Shown in pieces: positions 24,601-25,496 of a stretch of DNA of 25,496 nucleotides. Position 1 is the first letter of the stretch. Each line of letters opens with the position of its first letter. The stretch spans positions 1 to 25,496 of the forward strand of contig CAYMCP010000054.1 of the NCBI GenBank assembly GCA_964388965.1. The letters are read 5' to 3'. Under the pieces are notes generated by a model, which saw nothing but the letters and a program-made list of their open reading frames with translations, had not been told where the DNA came from and ran no database searches. The position numbers and the translations under genes were made by a program. The DNA is from Albibeggiatoa sp964388965. GTDB lineage: Bacteria; Pseudomonadota; Gammaproteobacteria; Beggiatoales; Beggiatoaceae.

Positions 24601-25496
24601 ACCGAACCCGCTACCCGTTCTACTGTAATTGTTGCTATACTTTCTTGTTCCGTCGCGCCGTAGACATCTTGACTGAATTGCGGTGAGCCTGTATTCGCAA
24701 ACGTAGCAGCACATGTTTTATCACTATTCATTGTCAAAGTGGTTTGACCATTGGCACAATCGCCTGTCCAACCTGTAAAGCTATGACCAAATTCTGGTGT
24801 TGCTATCAATTGGATCACATCGCCTTGAATGTAAGAGGCTGTACATGCGTTTTGTTGACAATCAATCCCTTCTGGAATACTGGTAATGCGACCGTTGCCA
24901 TTTACTTGTAAATTCAAACTATAAGACGGCGTAAATGAAACACGACACGTTTGATCAGTATTTAATGTTAATTTTCCTTCTGGGCATTCCGCGCCCCAAA
25001 TAGCGACATAGCCGTCGTCTGGTTTAGCGGTTAATTGGATTTCACCTTCAGGATATTTTTTCGCGCATGGGCTGGTTTCTGCGTGACATGTTAGGTTGTC
25101 TTCGCCACTGATTGAGCCACCTGCACTATTCACATGGGTTGTGAGTGTGTATAAAGCCGCAAAATTTGCGGTACATGTACGATTTTGCAGCATTGGGACT
25201 TCGATAGTGGTATCTGTCGTACTCAATCCTGCACTGCATGACCAACCTGTAAATAGTGTTTTGTCGTCGCCTACTGTGGCGTGTAGCGTTGTACTCATAT
25301 CGGCGGTATAGCTAGCGCGGCAAGTCGAACCGCAATTAATTAAGCGATCTTCGCTGCTAATTGTGCCAAATCCTTTACCCATTTTTTGCGTAATAAGTTG
25401 AAAAGTAGGGAGTTTTTCAAAAGTCAATTGACAAGTTTTGCGTTCATCTATTTCGTCGATTCTGCCGCTACGTGAGCAGTCGCCTGACCACGATTT
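21675..25496 (-). CDS. Giant secreted repeat protein (InlB-like and Calx-beta repeats), 5' end outside window
   Basis: The frame stays open to the window edge. The 23 codons before the TTG at 25427 read on as KSWSGDCSRSGRIDE...RKTCQ, the end of one more repeat, so the true start lies beyond the window and 1273 residues are visible. Order, counting from the edge: Cys-rich InlB/Flg_new-type repeats (about 1-266, GW.GDC and DKTCAATF motifs); Calx-beta domains at about 270-375, 485-596, 626-737 and 740-848, with a diverged one at 375-480; an Asn/Asp/Gly linker near 603-615; a beta-helix-like region (about 880-985, GGTLAGNI, RDVILTAGTTIIGGTI); and a C-terminal domain I do not recognise, ending with a DVNMDGLMDY calcium-loop-like motif. 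Calx-beta and InlB-like repeats are typical of surface adhesins. No C-terminal sorting signal is obvious. Confidence 0.85.
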   Translation of the reverse strand, partial: KSWSGDCSRSGRIDEIDERKTCQLTFEKLPTFQLITQKMGKGFGTISSEDRLINCGSTCRASYTADMSTTLHATVGDDKTLFTGWSCSAGLSTTDTTIEVPMLQNRTCTANFAALYTLTTHVNSAGGSISGEDNLTCHAETSPCAKKYPEGEIQLTAKPDDGYVAIWGAECPEGKLTLNTDQTCRVSFTPSYSLNLQVNGNGRITSIPEGIDCQQNACTASYIQGDVIQLIATPEFGHSFTGWTGDCANGQTTLTMNSDKTCAATFANTGSPQFSQDVYGATEQESIATITVERVAGSVGEMNVTYLITSGTAIEREDFYGSTVGILHWADGDVIPKTFNIDITLDPYIEEIETASLQLLNQTNTVLDTAELQIADTFVPANLNFVLSQNIVTDQEQSLYFSVSRSISFTGAIQTDFIVTAGGVVVDQGILTWKNGQIENQLIEIKKSQLPAGATVVTAEIGNPQPANLVQLGTKNISVLTIKPIPTAGEVSFSSTEFSAYEGRRAIINVERTGKSDTKATVDYVLLDGTATPTTDYQISDGSFKWDVGESGKKTFTVKIEKDALVEEPETVNMYLINPVGTTLGANPTAMLQILDVTATPTTSNNGDDNNGDTNIGQPILPPEPTLGTVQFEQARYIAHENDGSIVVKIIRTPDTSGTINVQIRNIDNTAVSGRDYTPINQQLRWINDDNSVREIKIGLMDNAISDGNRTFSLELSNTGQIDTIGEQATATIDIVDNDSSQISFAQDSHTVNEQNHQVILTVTRTGSLGDAVDVSYRTTSGTAEVGKDFINTRGQLSFQAGQMTNVITVPIINDSLVEKDETFNVGLYALDDVTQIQSPVTVTIVDDDKNRTKPVVNPETGNTLINGQVTNPKQQIGEVGKNTFISPDGSVTGGTLAGNIENEGILRDVILTAGTTIIGGTIGSSIKGDPEQPAMLRDVTIESGTKLENVIIGRGSTVAEDVILGKNVFFATNTVIPALGLEAITGRIVPPEVVRNFFKVFAINLLTDVIINPSINNILGSINGLQEFIDHGVAMQQDTTFGFLVLHIDDIAYPLLPVRLRQVLPEQVRDSKPYVGLRVKENAEVSFITHTGRHIIAVPVVYAPEQFLSALSKLGLGQAVMDETGNIRIEVTETEYLNARASLLTPTVGGGELGIQYINSRYLPNVSEMQFIYKDLDGILREQTIYPAPVDNDALTTIADNVAIYMDGRIIAKNAQGQIQYDGLLGYNIYQAAVEASDMMRIEEIDDVNMDGLMDYRLIYPNGDAQILYRVE

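Overview
The window comes from an AT-rich gammaproteobacterium. A filamentous or colourless sulfur bacterium of the Beggiatoa/Thiotrichales type is the best guess, but this is inference from gene content and not from a phylogenetic marker. Supporting signs are a tRNA cluster in the order Gly(GCC)-Cys(GCA)-Leu(UAA), a GspA/ExeA secretin-assembly ATPase, RsmD, MlaC, a TusE/DsrC-type sulfur carrier, and accessory families common in such genomes: a Ser/Thr kinase-ATPase-GAF-histidine kinase giant, Uma2, DUF29, Calx-beta and InlB-like repeats, and palindromic intergenic repeats.

Layout, left to right. Positions 1-49 are the 3' tail of a group II intron (end of domain V, all of domain VI). A 1750-residue hybrid sensor kinase follows (166-5418), then a small three-helix membrane protein. 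The tRNA trio (6173-6466) has a clear sigma70-type promoter and runs, with no visible terminator, into a GspA-like ATPase. Next come RsmD and a 1704-residue exported protein combining phytase-like esterase, 5'-nucleotidase and choice-of-anchor I modules. From 14134 to 14376 there is a terminator-like hairpin and a compact MITE-like element with a 7-bp direct repeat. Minus-strand genes then encode an L,D-transpeptidase, a small CxxC protein and a receiver-AraC regulator.

The stretch from about 16500 to 19700 is accessory: an inverted repeat, an IS630-type transposase stump running into a truncated DUF29 gene, a decayed palindromic repeat, a short Uma2-type nuclease, and a two-gene minus-strand operon (iSTAND-like protein followed by a MoxR-family AAA+ ATPase, coupled by an ATGA overlap). 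That pair resembles the core of the NTPase-based conflict systems described for MoxR/VMAP/iSTAND genes, but it has neither a vWA protein nor a recognisable effector beside it. It is the best candidate for an unusual system here.

Beyond it lie TusE, a double-hairpin repeat, MlaC, a small exported peptide gene with a near-perfect Shine-Dalgarno, and the C-terminal 1273 residues of a giant secreted repeat protein. The reading frame of that last gene is still open at the right edge of the window.
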